From Davidsoniella eucalypti (Eukaryota > Ascomycota > Sordariomycetes > Microascales > Ceratocystidaceae): 64,000 nucleotides of DNA. Below the pieces are notes generated by a model that was not told the DNA's origin, did no database searches, and saw only the letters and a list, made by a program, of their open reading frames with translations. The position numbers and the translations under genes are program-made. Below, in pieces: positions 1 through 10,886 of the stretch (positions are counted from its first letter, which is position 1; every line of letters begins with the position of its first letter). The DNA is taken from positions 330,785-394,784 of the forward strand of contig RMBW01000020.1 in assembly GCA_004009845.1 (NCBI GenBank), read 5' to 3'.

Positions 1-2648
1 AGCCATGACCGGATCAGAGAGATTGTTTTCTCGACTATAGTCGTGACGAGAGACAGGACATGTGTCGAGAAACTGTTACTACTTTCTTTTCAACTTCAAC
101 ATGGTAGTAACAGTAAGAACAGTTTGGTTGCTACGTATAAGTGCATGTTAATCCAACAAGGGGGGGTTGACCCTTCATGGTTCAATCTATATTCTTGCTT
201 TTTTTTCCTGCAGAAAACAGAAGAAGCTACAAAAGATTCCAATAAAGCAAGAATACCTAAGAAGAAAAACCACTAGACTGACCGGAAATTTGGAAAGTAA
301 CGGTGGGGGAAGGGAAGAGAATTAGGACAGAACAAGCTAAGCGGATTTCAGTGGTTTCCTCTCTAGTTTTTGATTGCTCACAAGGCCATTGTTACAAGCT
401 TTGTTTTCTGTTTGATAGCTTTTCTAGTAGGGGGGAAAAAGAAGGAAAAAAGAAGGAAAAACAAGACTAACAATTCAAAAGACCCTGTTATTTTTGCTAG
501 TTCTCAGAGTCTAGACTAGACAACTACGTGGATTTTGGATTGTGTCGGTGAGGAAGAAGCGAGGCGAAGAAAATATAAACAAACTAGACTATCATCGTAT
601 AACTAGCCAAATCTGGCTAATCTATGTATAATAGTGCTGGATCTTGACAAGACGCATTTCTATTCCTTCCTTGTTTCTTTCTAGCGGATATGCAGGCCAA
701 GCCTGGCCACATGTTGCTTCCATGTCATGATCTTCTTCTTCTGCTTCTTTTCCTTCTTTTCTTCCTCGTTTTGCAGGTAAGCAAGTAAAAAAAAGAAAAA
801 GAAAAAGAAAAAGAAAAAGAAAAAGGAGATGGCCTTCATAAAGCTAATGTTCCCAGTTAGTAGGCTTCATCTTACAGGCTGTTGTCATGCAACGCACGCA
901 CTTCTTTTCCCCCGATACCATGGACACAGCAACCTTCTAGCCACTAGAAAAGGTCTGTGGCCTGGCTAATGGCAGGGCCCTCATAGAGAAATCATAGAGA
1001 GAAAAAAGAAGACTGGCTAAGCTGCGTTGCTCACTACAACCTTTGACAGGACAACAGGGTCACGATGTTCTGCTATGTAACTTATAATCATGAAACTATG
1101 ATGCGAGTCTTGTTAGTCGCCAGTCATAGACGTGCTTTTTTAGCTGCATGTAGGAAGGGGGGCAAAGGGAGAATGCAAGCACAGAAGAAAAAGAAAAAGA
1201 AAAAGAAAACAGTACTACTTTATGATACATCACCTCCGGAACTTTTCTGGTCCGAGTTTATGATAGCTCGACTTGCTCTGGTTTTCTATTTCTAAAGCTA
1301 TTATCTGCCGCCTTTTGTGTCTGCCATTTTGTTGGGCGTTTCGTACAAGCCGAAGAGCAACGTTTCCATCTTCTAAACAATACTACATTATATCTATGTA
1401 TATCATTGGCCGCTGTAACCGTGCCTTGTCAGGGCCTTGCACATGTTTCTATATGTAATTCTGATTCTAGCTGGTGTTAATAGTTAGAGCATGTTGTTCT
1501 TTAAAGTGGCTTTTCTTGCTTGGCCAAGTTCAGCTCTAGTTACAGCACCTATATTGTACACTGCTTTTCTTTGTCTGTCTGTCTGCCTGCACTCTTTATT
1601 CCCTCTTTCATACTGAGGGCTCCTGGCACACCCTAAGCTTGACCTATGATCGACTGGCCAAAGCACTTTTTCCCTGCCCACCAACCGATCTTCGGGACCG
1701 AGCGCGTGCCGTATATATACCTTTTGTAGCAACTTGATTTGTTATTCTCTCTGGAAGCTCCTACCATGACAAAGAAAACGAAATAAAAACTAGCAATGCA
1801 AAGTCACATGCCTCAGGTTTGTGACCGGAGTTTCTATATGCGGGGACTGCATCGCCCACTGTCAATGTCAGAGCCAGCCCTTTCTAGTACACGATTCTTA
1901 AACCGTGCCCTTTGGATGCGAAGCGCCTCTTTCTTGGCGTTTACACTTTCTCTCCTCTTTGAAGCTATCAAGGAGCACAATGGCAATATTCCGCCTTGCC
2001 GTTGACACGAGATGTCGTCGTCTACAGTCAGAGCTTCTTTTTGCAAGCCTGTCTCTGTTGTTCTTATTTTCCTTGGTTCCTCATATTAAAATCGATTTTC
2101 TTGTCAAGGGGATTGCCCGGAAGCTGCTTCCAGCATTGAATAGGAATGTCAAAGCGTATCAGACTGTTCGCTTATTGAGTTTCAATATCAACAAATTGTG
2201 TTGGTGAGCCTCTGTTGGCAATGGCTCTCGATTGTTTGGTAGCTAGAATGAGCCTCTCTTTTTTTTTTCAAAGCCTCTCCATCTTTGCCACATATCTGTA
2301 TACTTACATGTACTTGATGGGTGGGTGACATTCTCAAAATTTATACGACGTTGATCGTCGCTCGAAGCGAGCCTCGTCTGCCGGACATGTCATGAGTTGG
2401 TTGGGTTGGACAAGAGTGATCGACCCTTACTTGTAACCCTGATATGTAACCCTGTTTCTCAAGTGCCAACCCCACTTTACCGATGGCCCCTTCGTGACCC
2501 TAAATGGTACTGAAATGAACGTGTAACTTGAACTTCACAAAAGTACGAACCTCTCCGTCACCACACTTACATTATATCAAGATAAGGATATATATATTTT
2601 TTGCTAATAAGTTACGTCTAAGATTTATATTTTGGAAGATAGTACCAC
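1..2648. other. Gene-poor leader region with purine/pyrimidine simple repeats
   Basis: I see no convincing gene. The open frames here are short, overlap each other on both strands and have no recognisable motif. The stretch has several A/G-rich tracts, including a run of AAAAAG-type units near 786-826 and an AAG/AAA tract near 1180-1210. The right end is presumably the promoter of the EED gene. Confidence 0.5.
786..826. repeat. AAAAAG-type microsatellite
   Basis: A purine tract of repeating A(4-5)G units on the + strand in a non-coding region. No gene function is implied. Confidence 0.8.
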
Positions 2649-4796
2649 ATGTCAGAATCTGTATTGAGTTGCGCAAAATCGGTGCTAGGATGGCCTCAGC
2701 TATTGGCTTGTTTCTCTCTTGAGGTACTCTTAAACAACAACAACAACAGCAACACAGCAACTATATTCTGACATATTGTAGAATGATACGCCATGGCCAA
2801 ATCGCATACAGAAGCATCCAAAGATTGGTACTGCCCTGGAACGCAGCTTGCAAAGGGCGTTCTCACAAACAGATTCAGGTTCAACCCCTTTAAATTTTGA
2901 TATAAACAAATGTAATGCTAATAATGTATGCTAGAGATGTTCGATGTCCAGTTTTGTCCGTTTGTGCCTCCTGACGAGCCGCCCATATTCGCGCTTCTCA
3001 CCACAACAAACGTATGAAATTACCACATGGTAGTACTATGTATCTTATAATATGGACTGATACCTGTGATACTAGATCGTGATCGGCAAGATTCAGCCAA
3101 CAAACAACAACGAGCCGCCGTATCAAATTCTCAGGGTTATTACAGATGATGATGTACGTTTGCCAGCTTGGTATATCAACGATAATATCGGTCTAACATT
3201 ATATAGCCCGGAGCTACCAACTGTTGCTGTACTTGGGCCCGTGACGAAGATGATGATGTTGTCATTTGCGTAGCTGGCACAAACGCTGTCATCAAAATCT
3301 TCACCGTCGGGGGCATCGCAGTGAGAGTAGGTCCTGGATTCTTTCCTTACGTGTTTATAAGTAGCTAACCGGCATTATATACTTAGACTCTGGCAGGACA
3401 CGGAGGCGTAAGTCGGTTTCAAGTTACTCGACATGATCATCAACGGACACTGACAGTGGCTGTAGGAAATCAACGATCTTCGAACATCTCCAAAAGATCC
3501 GCATATTATAGCTTCAGCATCTAAAGATGTTACAATTCGTCTATGGAGTCTCAATACCGCTTTCATCAAAGCGCCATGCGTCGCAATCTTTGGCGGAGAC
3601 ACACATTGTGACGATCTTCTTACTATAGTTTGTGCAATCATGCTCCTTTAAGACCTTGCTTATCGAGTGACTAACACAATCCTAGGCGTTTCACAAGACT
3701 GGCAACTGGATCTTGTCAGCAGGTGAAGATCTCGTGATAGCTTTAGTGAGTATCTGCGGTATTATGCTCAAGTGATATCGTCAGCTAAATATATGTCTTT
3801 TTTTTTCACCAGTGGGCTGTCCCAAATATAACAGCCGAGCTAAAAGGACCGCCAAAACAAGTTCTAGCACCACAGTTTGCAACATCTGAAATCCACAATG
3901 CCATTGTAGACTGGTGAGATCTTCCCATTCATTATACGGTCTTTCTAACCTCTACTGACACTAAACCCGTTAGTGTATGTTTCTGGGGTGATCTAATCAT
4001 CTCCCGTGACTGCTACTCTGGCGGCCAGATTGTTATCTGGAGTATCGAAGGCTTCGACTCCTCGAGTGTGCTTCCGCCTCCCGAAGCCATCGCGCCGTTT
4101 TCCCACGATGTCAACTGTTTCACGCGATCTGCCTTTGCCCCTTCAAGCCACAACAATGTCGGGCCTTTTCTATGGCGTCGACTGATGCGTCTAGCCACAC
4201 CAACTAGCGGCACACAGTTCTTCATGCGCTTCTCAGTGTTTTCTGACGGTCCTTCTGATGGCATACTAGGCTTCTGTGATGCGAATAGTCAAGTGAACTT
4301 CTGGAATCTACGCCACGTACAAGAATACTTTTTGTTCTACTACGCTTTGCAGGAGGTCGTACAGGCACAGGGTCAAGAAGATCTTGATGAACAAGCCCAG
4401 ACACCAGGCTCAAAACTTCCACTACCACCGACTCTACAGAAACCAAAGTGGCTCCGAGAAGTTGAAGATCCAACAGGCTCATCTTCCAGCCACAGTAAGG
4501 CAAATCGGAAGAAGGAAAAGCCTTCACCAGAGGCATTTGTCGGCCTTAACGAGGACCGCTTGGCCTTGCTTGAGCGTTTCTATTCGAGAGAAACAGCCAT
4601 GCTGTGGGAAAGCATGTATGATATATCGAACAGCAATCGGCCTCTTCGACCTCACCACCAAGTCGTCGTCGAGGGTCGCGCGCATGTTGGCAGGCAAGTG
4701 GCATGGAGCCCGCTAGGAGATTGGTGTATAGTCTCCATGAGTCGGAACACGGCGTGTTTCTTGCAACGCAAGTCAGTTGCGCCAGGGGAATACTAA
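2649..4796 (+). CDS. eed: Polycomb protein EED homologue (WD40 subunit of PRC2)
   Basis: EED is the WD40 propeller of Polycomb repressive complex 2, which deposits H3K27 methylation in the nucleus. My model has ten exons: 2649-2723, 2782-2878, 2935-3011, 3076-3153, 3207-3320, 3387-3407, 3466-3627, 3686-3745, 3813-3913 and 3974-4796, giving 535 aa. Frame is kept across every junction. Blocks aligning with EED include FDVQFCPF, VAGTNAVIKIF, LAGHGGEINDLRTSP, SASKDVTIRLWSL, LSAGEDLVIALW, IVDCVCFWGDLIIS and FFMRFSVF. Exon six is only 21 bp and encodes TLAGHGG. A charged linker of roughly 80 residues, starting near QAQGQEDLDEQ, lies between the last WD repeats and is absent from animal EED. The N-terminus (ATG 2649) is poorly conserved, so exons one and two are the least certain. 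The gene converges on RRN11, with 74 bp between stops. Confidence 0.87.
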
Positions 4797-4870
4797 AGAG
4801 TCTACTAGAGCCAGAATGTTGTAGTGCTAAGGGTATCATGTTTATTTCTACGTTATGTCTCGTCTTTGAT

Positions 4871-6493
4871 CTATGTTTCTCCATTATCGGAATCTGATCT
4901 GCTAGCTTGGCCAGAAGCTGATCGGCTGCGTATTGGTAGAAAGCCCGTCGATATATTTGAATCTTCTTCTTGGTAGACCTCCTCGGCATCTTCAGGCTCA
5001 TCTTCATCCTCCTCCTGAATTATGGTGCTCTTAATAGAATCTCCGTCATTGTCGTCAGTATCCCCACTTTCAAACTCTTCTCCAATCCTGAGATCCCGCC
5101 GAATCTTCTCGTCCACGTGAACATTTCTCTGCATAGCCTTTGACAGCGCTTCTGACGCCAATTTCCGCAGCTGTCTCCTTTCCAGCTTTGCCTGTGCCCT
5201 TACATCTCGGGTAACGTCTGAAGCAGACCTGGAAGGCACAGCAACGTCAGCAGCAAAAAGTAGAGCCATAGCATATGTGTGGTTGATTTTGCCGTCACGT
5301 GAATATGGCAGACGCTCAACTAACTCATGAACGGGTTCTAGGACCTGGGATATTCCAGAAAACGTCTTGCGGCGTAGTGTCTCGATCTGGGCGTTTCTAC
5401 GGCGTTTGGCTTGATGTCTCATATGGCGTGCTTCAGCATCAGCGCCACTTTCTTCTAGAGAGGCAATTTGATTTTGCTCGAGAGCTTGAGCAGCACATAT
5501 GTCTTCGTAGGCTAAAACATGTTCGATGTATGCATCGTATACTTCACAGCTAAGCAATGCCAGCCAGAACTCCTTGGCCGAGATACTCTGCGAAAGACTT
5601 ATCTTCCACGGATGCTGCAGGATCAGATGTTGGAAGAACTCACGCACACGCGGCATATTCCGCGTATCTCCCCATCTCCTTCTCCTCCTTCGCCCTTCAT
5701 CGGTCTCTGGATAAGGCGTCTGTGTCGCTGTGTTAGAGTCTCCGTGTGGTCCCATCGCCGGTGTTTCGCCCGAGCGCATCAGGAGCTCGGCGCCGATGGC
5801 CCATAGATTGTACTTGCGAAGGTCCATCTTCGCTGTAGTGTCCTGCGCTTGTGGCAGCCTTAGCACGGCCGCATAGATTTGTGATGCGCGAGCAACGTCA
5901 CCACGATCCAAGAGCAGATTAATCGCGTCTAGCATAGGATCTAGGAACCGCCTGATTTCCGCTTCTGGCTCATGGTTTGGCTGTTGTTGGGTTTCATGCT
6001 GTGGTGTGATACCTCGGCTTCTACTTCGACTACGGCTTCGGCTCCGGCTTCGGCTCCGGCTTCGGCTTCTACTTCGTATTGTTTTCTTAGTGTTGACTCT
6101 CTCGTCGTCTGTAGTCGCATCTGGAAGCTCCTGGGGATCCGAGTTCATGTCTGTATCCACGTCCGTGCTGCCATGTCCTACAACGGCGATATCATTCTCG
6201 ACGTCCGTCTTCTTCCGTGGCTGCTGCCGCCGCTTCTCCGGTAGTCGTTTGTGTGGGAACAGAGGGTACTTCTTAGACGGCAGTTGCGCAGAATCTGGAA
6301 GTCCCGCAAGACGCATCTGCATTAATGTGTCTTCAGAGTGCGAAAGAGGATTGATGCTGTGTGCGAAATATTTCCTTGCGCCAGCCAGCGTAGAGCTAGA
6401 AGCGAGGTCATGATCATCTTCTTCATCAGGCTCGGCCCGTCGTTTGCGCGAATGTTTGTTTTGTGCCCATTCTGGTGCTACTATGAAAGACAT
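4871..6493 (-). CDS. rrn11: RNA polymerase I initiation factor Rrn11-like
   Basis: Single-exon gene, 540 aa, ATG at 6493. The segment from about residue 180 (DPMLDAINLLLDRGDVARAS) through YNLWAIGAELLMRSGE and the later LVERLPYSRDGKINHTYA block resembles Rrn11, a TPR-like subunit of the core factor that recruits RNA polymerase I to rDNA promoters in the nucleolus. The N-terminal third is basic and low in complexity. It contains an uninterrupted Arg-Ser alternation at residues 140-160 (6014-6076). The C-terminus is acidic (EEDEDEPEDAEEVYQEED). I assigned the family by recognised sequence character, so the name is probable rather than certain. The tail end faces the EED stop codon. Confidence 0.75.
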   Translation of the reverse strand: MSFIVAPEWAQNKHSRKRRAEPDEEDDHDLASSSTLAGARKYFAHSINPLSHSEDTLMQMRLAGLPDSAQLPSKKYPLFPHKRLPEKRRQQPRKKTDVENDIAVVGHGSTDVDTDMNSDPQELPDATTDDERVNTKKTIRSRSRSRSRSRSRSRSRSRSRGITPQHETQQQPNHEPEAEIRRFLDPMLDAINLLLDRGDVARASQIYAAVLRLPQAQDTTAKMDLRKYNLWAIGAELLMRSGETPAMGPHGDSNTATQTPYPETDEGRRRRRRWGDTRNMPRVREFFQHLILQHPWKISLSQSISAKEFWLALLSCEVYDAYIEHVLAYEDICAAQALEQNQIASLEESGADAEARHMRHQAKRRRNAQIETLRRKTFSGISQVLEPVHELVERLPYSRDGKINHTYAMALLFAADVAVPSRSASDVTRDVRAQAKLERRQLRKLASEALSKAMQRNVHVDEKIRRDLRIGEEFESGDTDDNDGDSIKSTIIQEEDEDEPEDAEEVYQEEDSNISTGFLPIRSRSASGQASRSDSDNGET

Positions 6494-7289
6494 TATGAAT
6501 ATGATATTAACAGCATTGAGTAGATAAAAGTAGAATATGTAGTTAGAGGTAGAATGAAACTTTGTTGAGTACTCTTATAAAAATCATATGAGACTATGAA
6601 AATTAAAGTGGAATGTATATTAGGGTGTATTCAATTCAATTAGGGTTACCAATACCTTGATACACTGTGGGCTGTGTACAATTACAAAAGTCATGGTTGG
6701 TTCATGAGTCTGTAGAATTTGTCAATTTTCAGAGTAAAAGGAGAGTGTGATCCGATATAGTTTGACTGCATCAATGTAATTTGCAAAACTATGTGATCGG
6801 CAATTGCGTAGCCAACACGACACACAAGCACCTGATCGTCTACAGTGTATACAGCCGCATTACAAACGGCCATACACTAGTACGAAGGCAACAAACAAAG
6901 ATAAATAGATTGCATTGTTTATTTATTGGAGCATGATAGCATGGGAGGGAGGGAAAAAGAAAAGAATAGTGAAGCTAAATTAAAATAATCTCACTGTCTA
7001 TCTAATTGTGGCCGGGACCACAAGTCGAGAGAGGGCATAGCATTGATGATACGACATATAGCATGCAGTATGCACTAGGAAGGGGGGGGGGGGATCACGA
7101 ATGAAAGGCCATGAAATCTGCAAGGGAAGAACAAATAGATGGCATAGAAAAGAAGGGACGTAAGGGTATGAAGGCCAGGGTAGATGGTAGTGGTAAAATG
7201 TTGTTTCGACAGATAATATGAGTAGATATCAACAAGACTTAAAACTCAAAATGAAGAGCCGTCTGTCTGGCTATACTAGCGTACGCAAC
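6494..7289. other. Intergenic region between RRN11 and the BAR-protein gene
   Basis: It holds the RRN11 promoter and the 3' region of the BAR-protein gene. A run of 12 G lies near 7082. I see no gene. Confidence 0.5.
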
Positions 7290-8828
7290 TTACGCAGCGT
7301 TCTCACGACTCTCACGGTAGCTCGCCTAATCACGGGTTATCAGTAAATCATGGACTTGAAGACATGGACGGAATCATAACCTTTGCCGCTCCCGTATTAG
7401 ATAGGATAGGTTAGGACACGGCAAGATAAACAAGTCACTATTGTGCTAGAGGACTGCTTATAGCGCCGAGAATTTCGAAGAGTTACTAACCTCCTGTTCA
7501 ACCTGCAGGCCCTCGATAACAGGAGCCAGCTCGCTGAGAATCTCGTAGGCCTTCTTGTGGTAGTCCATCTGTGCGGCAATCAGCTCAGAAAGGTTGCGCA
7601 GAGGCTCGGGGGTATCAAGAACCTATATCAGGGCTTGGTTAGTACATTGAGTCCCTCAAGTAGCAAATAAGAGAAAGTTTGGATGAAAAAAAACGTACGT
7701 TCTTCATGACACTGACAGCTTCCTCAGTCTGGGTAACAAACTCGTCCTCGGCCTTCTCGATTTCCTCCTGGGCTTCGGGACTGAGTTCGTGCTCATCAAC
7801 CTGCTCACGGGCAGCACCGCTGACATTGGGTAGCTTCCAGGTGGCACCGGTGACGCGAGCCTTGACAGCGTCCAAAGATAACCGCGAGTTCTCGACATTC
7901 TTGCGAGCCCGCATAGCGAACTTGAGGTTGGTGTTCAGCGTGGTGTTCCAGCCGACAAGGAAGTGGCTCTGGACCTGGGTGTCCTGAGCAAGGCGAGCCT
8001 CGCCGAGACGCTCCATAGATAGCGCATACTTCTCAAGAGCAGTGGCCAACGGGTCTTCTCCGGCGCCGGTGTGTTGCTGGTGTAGAAGTTGGCTGCTAGT
8101 AAGCGAGGCGCGTGCAATGGCGTGGCTGAAAGTCTTGGGCTGCGGCTTGGCCGACGGCGGCGCGACGAGAGCTGCCTGGGCTTCGGCGGGCGACGTGGCA
8201 GACGATAGCAGAGTGACCTTTTCACTGACGGTGCGTCCAAGGTCCTGGAAGGTCTCTTTCAAGTTGGGGGGGTAGTCGTAGGTCTCAGTAGAGTACTGGG
8301 AACTGTTTTATTAGTTAGCTAGTGTTCTGAGGGGTTGTACATATAAGTAGATGGCATATCCCCCGGCCGGATACGGAATACGGGTATGATACGGAAGCGA
8401 GAGACCTACGTCACAGCCAGCATCTTCTGGTGAACCTGCTTCAGGGCATCGACACGCTTCTCCAGATCGATGTAATCGGGAGGCAGCTGAGTCTAGAGGG
8501 CAAGTAAAAAGAAGGGAGTTAGCAACCATCTTGAAGTAATCGTTGTGTGCTGCTATCGCAAGCATCGTCAATGTCAGAGCTCGGAGCGTGCGTACCTTGT
8601 CCTCGGCCTGGCCAAGCTGCTCCTTGGTGTACTGGAAGGTACGGGAAGCGAAGGGGGTAATCTGTGCCCCGAAGGACCTGTGATAGTGAGACCATGGTTA
8701 GTTGGTAAGCCAGAAGGAAGAGCGAACGACCTAGCGTCTAAGCTAGAGAATCTACATCGTCAACCGGATCCAGAGAGGCAACAATGGACATACGAGAAGG
8801 TCTGGCCCAAGTTCTTGAAGTTGTCCAT
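7290..8828 (-). CDS. gvp36: BAR-domain protein, Gvp36-like
   Basis: Model of six exons: 8794-8828, 8596-8677, 8410-8492, 7699-8302, 7491-7622 and 7290-7325, giving 323 aa with all phases consistent. The start MDNFKNLGQTF and the following FGAQITPFASRTFQYTKEQLG are typical of the Gvp36 group. The long central exon is helical and charged, as expected for a BAR domain (LATALEKYALSMERLGEARLAQD, NTTLNTNLKFAMRARKNVENSR). Gvp36 is a peripheral BAR protein of Golgi-derived vesicles in yeast, involved in membrane curvature and endocytic or vesicular traffic; that role is taken from the family. There is no signal peptide or membrane segment. It is divergent to the complex I gene, with about 0.8 kb between the starts. 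Confidence 0.85.
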
Positions 8829-9622
8829 GACTGAGAACAGGTCGGAAAGCTTTAAGCTAAAGTGTAGAGCTAAGGAAGATGAATACGGTGAGTAGATGAT
8901 CCTTTCTCGGTAAAACGAAGAGAAATGAGGAAAAAAATAAAGCTGCCGGAGCACAAAGGTGACAATGATGATGCAGGTCACGATATCAAATAGTCAAATA
9001 AAGAAATAAAGCACAAGGCGGCAGCTTGTGATTGCGATTGTCTCGAAACAGAGCAGGAACGACGTGCAGTGCAGTCGTCAGCCAGCAAAGCTAGCTTTGA
9101 AGGCAGCTGCCATTAGCTCGTTTTGCTCTCTTTTCTTCCTCGTTTAGTGCCTTTTTTTCGTCTAGGCCGCCGTCTATAGACCCCGGTATGAAGCTCGTAC
9201 AGCGGCCCTGCAGACATATTTACAGGGGCCTTCCGGGCTGTGCAGTGCCTGAACCGAGAATGGAGGGGGGCTGCTTTTCTGAAAACACGCTACCTGGCTT
9301 GTCAACCCCACCCTGATGGGTGGGGCAAGCTTGTGACTGTTATACATCACATGACGCGACACGTGACCAGAGCACAGAGGACAGGGATCCAATTGTAGAG
9401 ATTGAATTAGCAAGGTTGAACAAAGTGGACGCCGGAGGAAGCTCTTCACTACGTCCAGCCTTAGTCCAAGCCGCTAGCTCTACAAGTAGCTCGTCCTCCG
9501 ATTGAACGAACCCAACATATACGGCCCGCCTATTGCCTTATTCCGGGTCCCATATTCGAACATCGAGTTTCCGTGGATCGGCGACCAATTGCAAATCACA
9601 AAATACACATAACCTAAACACC

Positions 9623-10454
9623 ATGCGTCCAGCAGCCCGTCTACTTGCGCGTTATCTCGAGCCCGGCACCCAGACCGGCCTGACCGGCCTTTGGACCCAC
9701 TCCACGCCTCGCTCCACGCTGCTGTTCCTCTACCACCGCACGCTAGAGCGGCTGGGCGCTCTCCCCGCATCCTCACTGTATCGCCAGTCCGTCGAGTCTG
9801 TGACCAAGCACCGCCTGGCCCTCGTCGAGGCTCAGACGCCGCCAGGCTACGCCGAGTGGCTTGCGCGCACGCAGAAACTACTGGAGGCATACCCCGAGCA
9901 ATTCCGCATGGCTTCGGGTAGACCTGACGGAAGCGACACCCACTCCGTCAAACTGGGCGATAAGTTCTTCGTCTTGGCTAAGGTACGCCCCGAGGCGGAT
10001 ATCCGTGTCGAGGAGTGGGATGGTGAGGTGCGTGAGGATGTTGCCCTCGAGGGTCTGCGTACCCCCGAAGAGAGAGAGGACCAGATTGTTGTTGCGCCGT
10101 GGAAGCCGCTGGATAAGCAGACCACCAACCTGAGCTGGGAGCCAGAACCGCTCCTAACTGCCGAACAGTAAGCCATACGCCAAGATTACGTGTTAGACTT
10201 GACCATACTAAGCTTCTTTCTAGAGTTGCCGAGCTGGAGGATAAGATCAATGCAGGCCTCATCGAGGAGGTCATCCAGGTGGCCGAGGGTGAACTCATGG
10301 CCATCGACGTCATGGAGCAGGCCAAGGTGTAAGATCATTTCCTATATATTCCTCCATCTCTCCATGTATGCAATCTTACTAACATTTTTACAGCTGGGAG
10401 GGCCTTGAAGAGGAGCCAGTTGAGGGTCAATGGACCTACTTCGAACGCAAGTAA
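9623..10454 (+). CDS. NADH:ubiquinone oxidoreductase 29.9-kDa subunit (NDUFA5/B13 type)
   Basis: Three exons, 9623-10167, 10224-10328 and 10394-10454, giving 236 aa. This is an accessory subunit of the matrix arm of mitochondrial respiratory complex I. The N-terminus RPAARLLARYLEPGTQTGLTGL is followed by the NDUFA5 core (YHRTLERLGALPASSLYRQSVESVTKHRLALVEA). The fungal C-terminal extension ends WEGLEEEPVEGQWTYFERK. I chose the ATG at 9623 because the family begins at this point; an in-frame upstream start would add 30 unconserved residues. It is convergent with the N-acetylglutamate synthase gene. Confidence 0.9.
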
Positions 10455-10886
10455 TCAGATGAGCTGGTCACCTTGCAATAGGTCTGCTGCGCCATTTTGT
10501 ACATTACCTTGTACGTTATATATGAGGACGCAGAATCGACACAGGAAAGAAATGCAGATACAGACAAACAGATAGTACCGATCCGTGAGCAACTCTGCAT
10601 TGCTGCAAGTTGTCTAACAGTTGGGCCACAATACAGCCAATAAATAATAGTTAGGTCTTTTCAAGAAGGCCATGTAAATATACGATTTGCTTTTTTCATC
10701 AACAGTTCCGTTTATATAATGTTCTAACTCCTTGAATTGTATCCCTTTTTTTGTTTAACCATGCAATTAATGCTATCCCCCAAACTCCAAACAATCTAAG
10801 CAAACATAACAATACTCATATGTATCAATACTCTAAATCACCAATACGCCTCACAAATTAAACACGTCTCCATATAGCCACCACAC
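10455..10886. other. Convergent 3' intergenic region
   Basis: AT-rich tail-to-tail spacer between the complex I subunit gene and the N-acetylglutamate synthase gene. No further signal is recognised. Confidence 0.5.

Noticed and set aside
2793..2902. ATG at 2793 as the start of EED
   Set aside because: That frame reaches a stop within 37 codons and cannot be joined to the FDVQFCPF exon with a consistent phase. The +1 frame through the same exon, entered by an acceptor at 2780-2781, joins cleanly.
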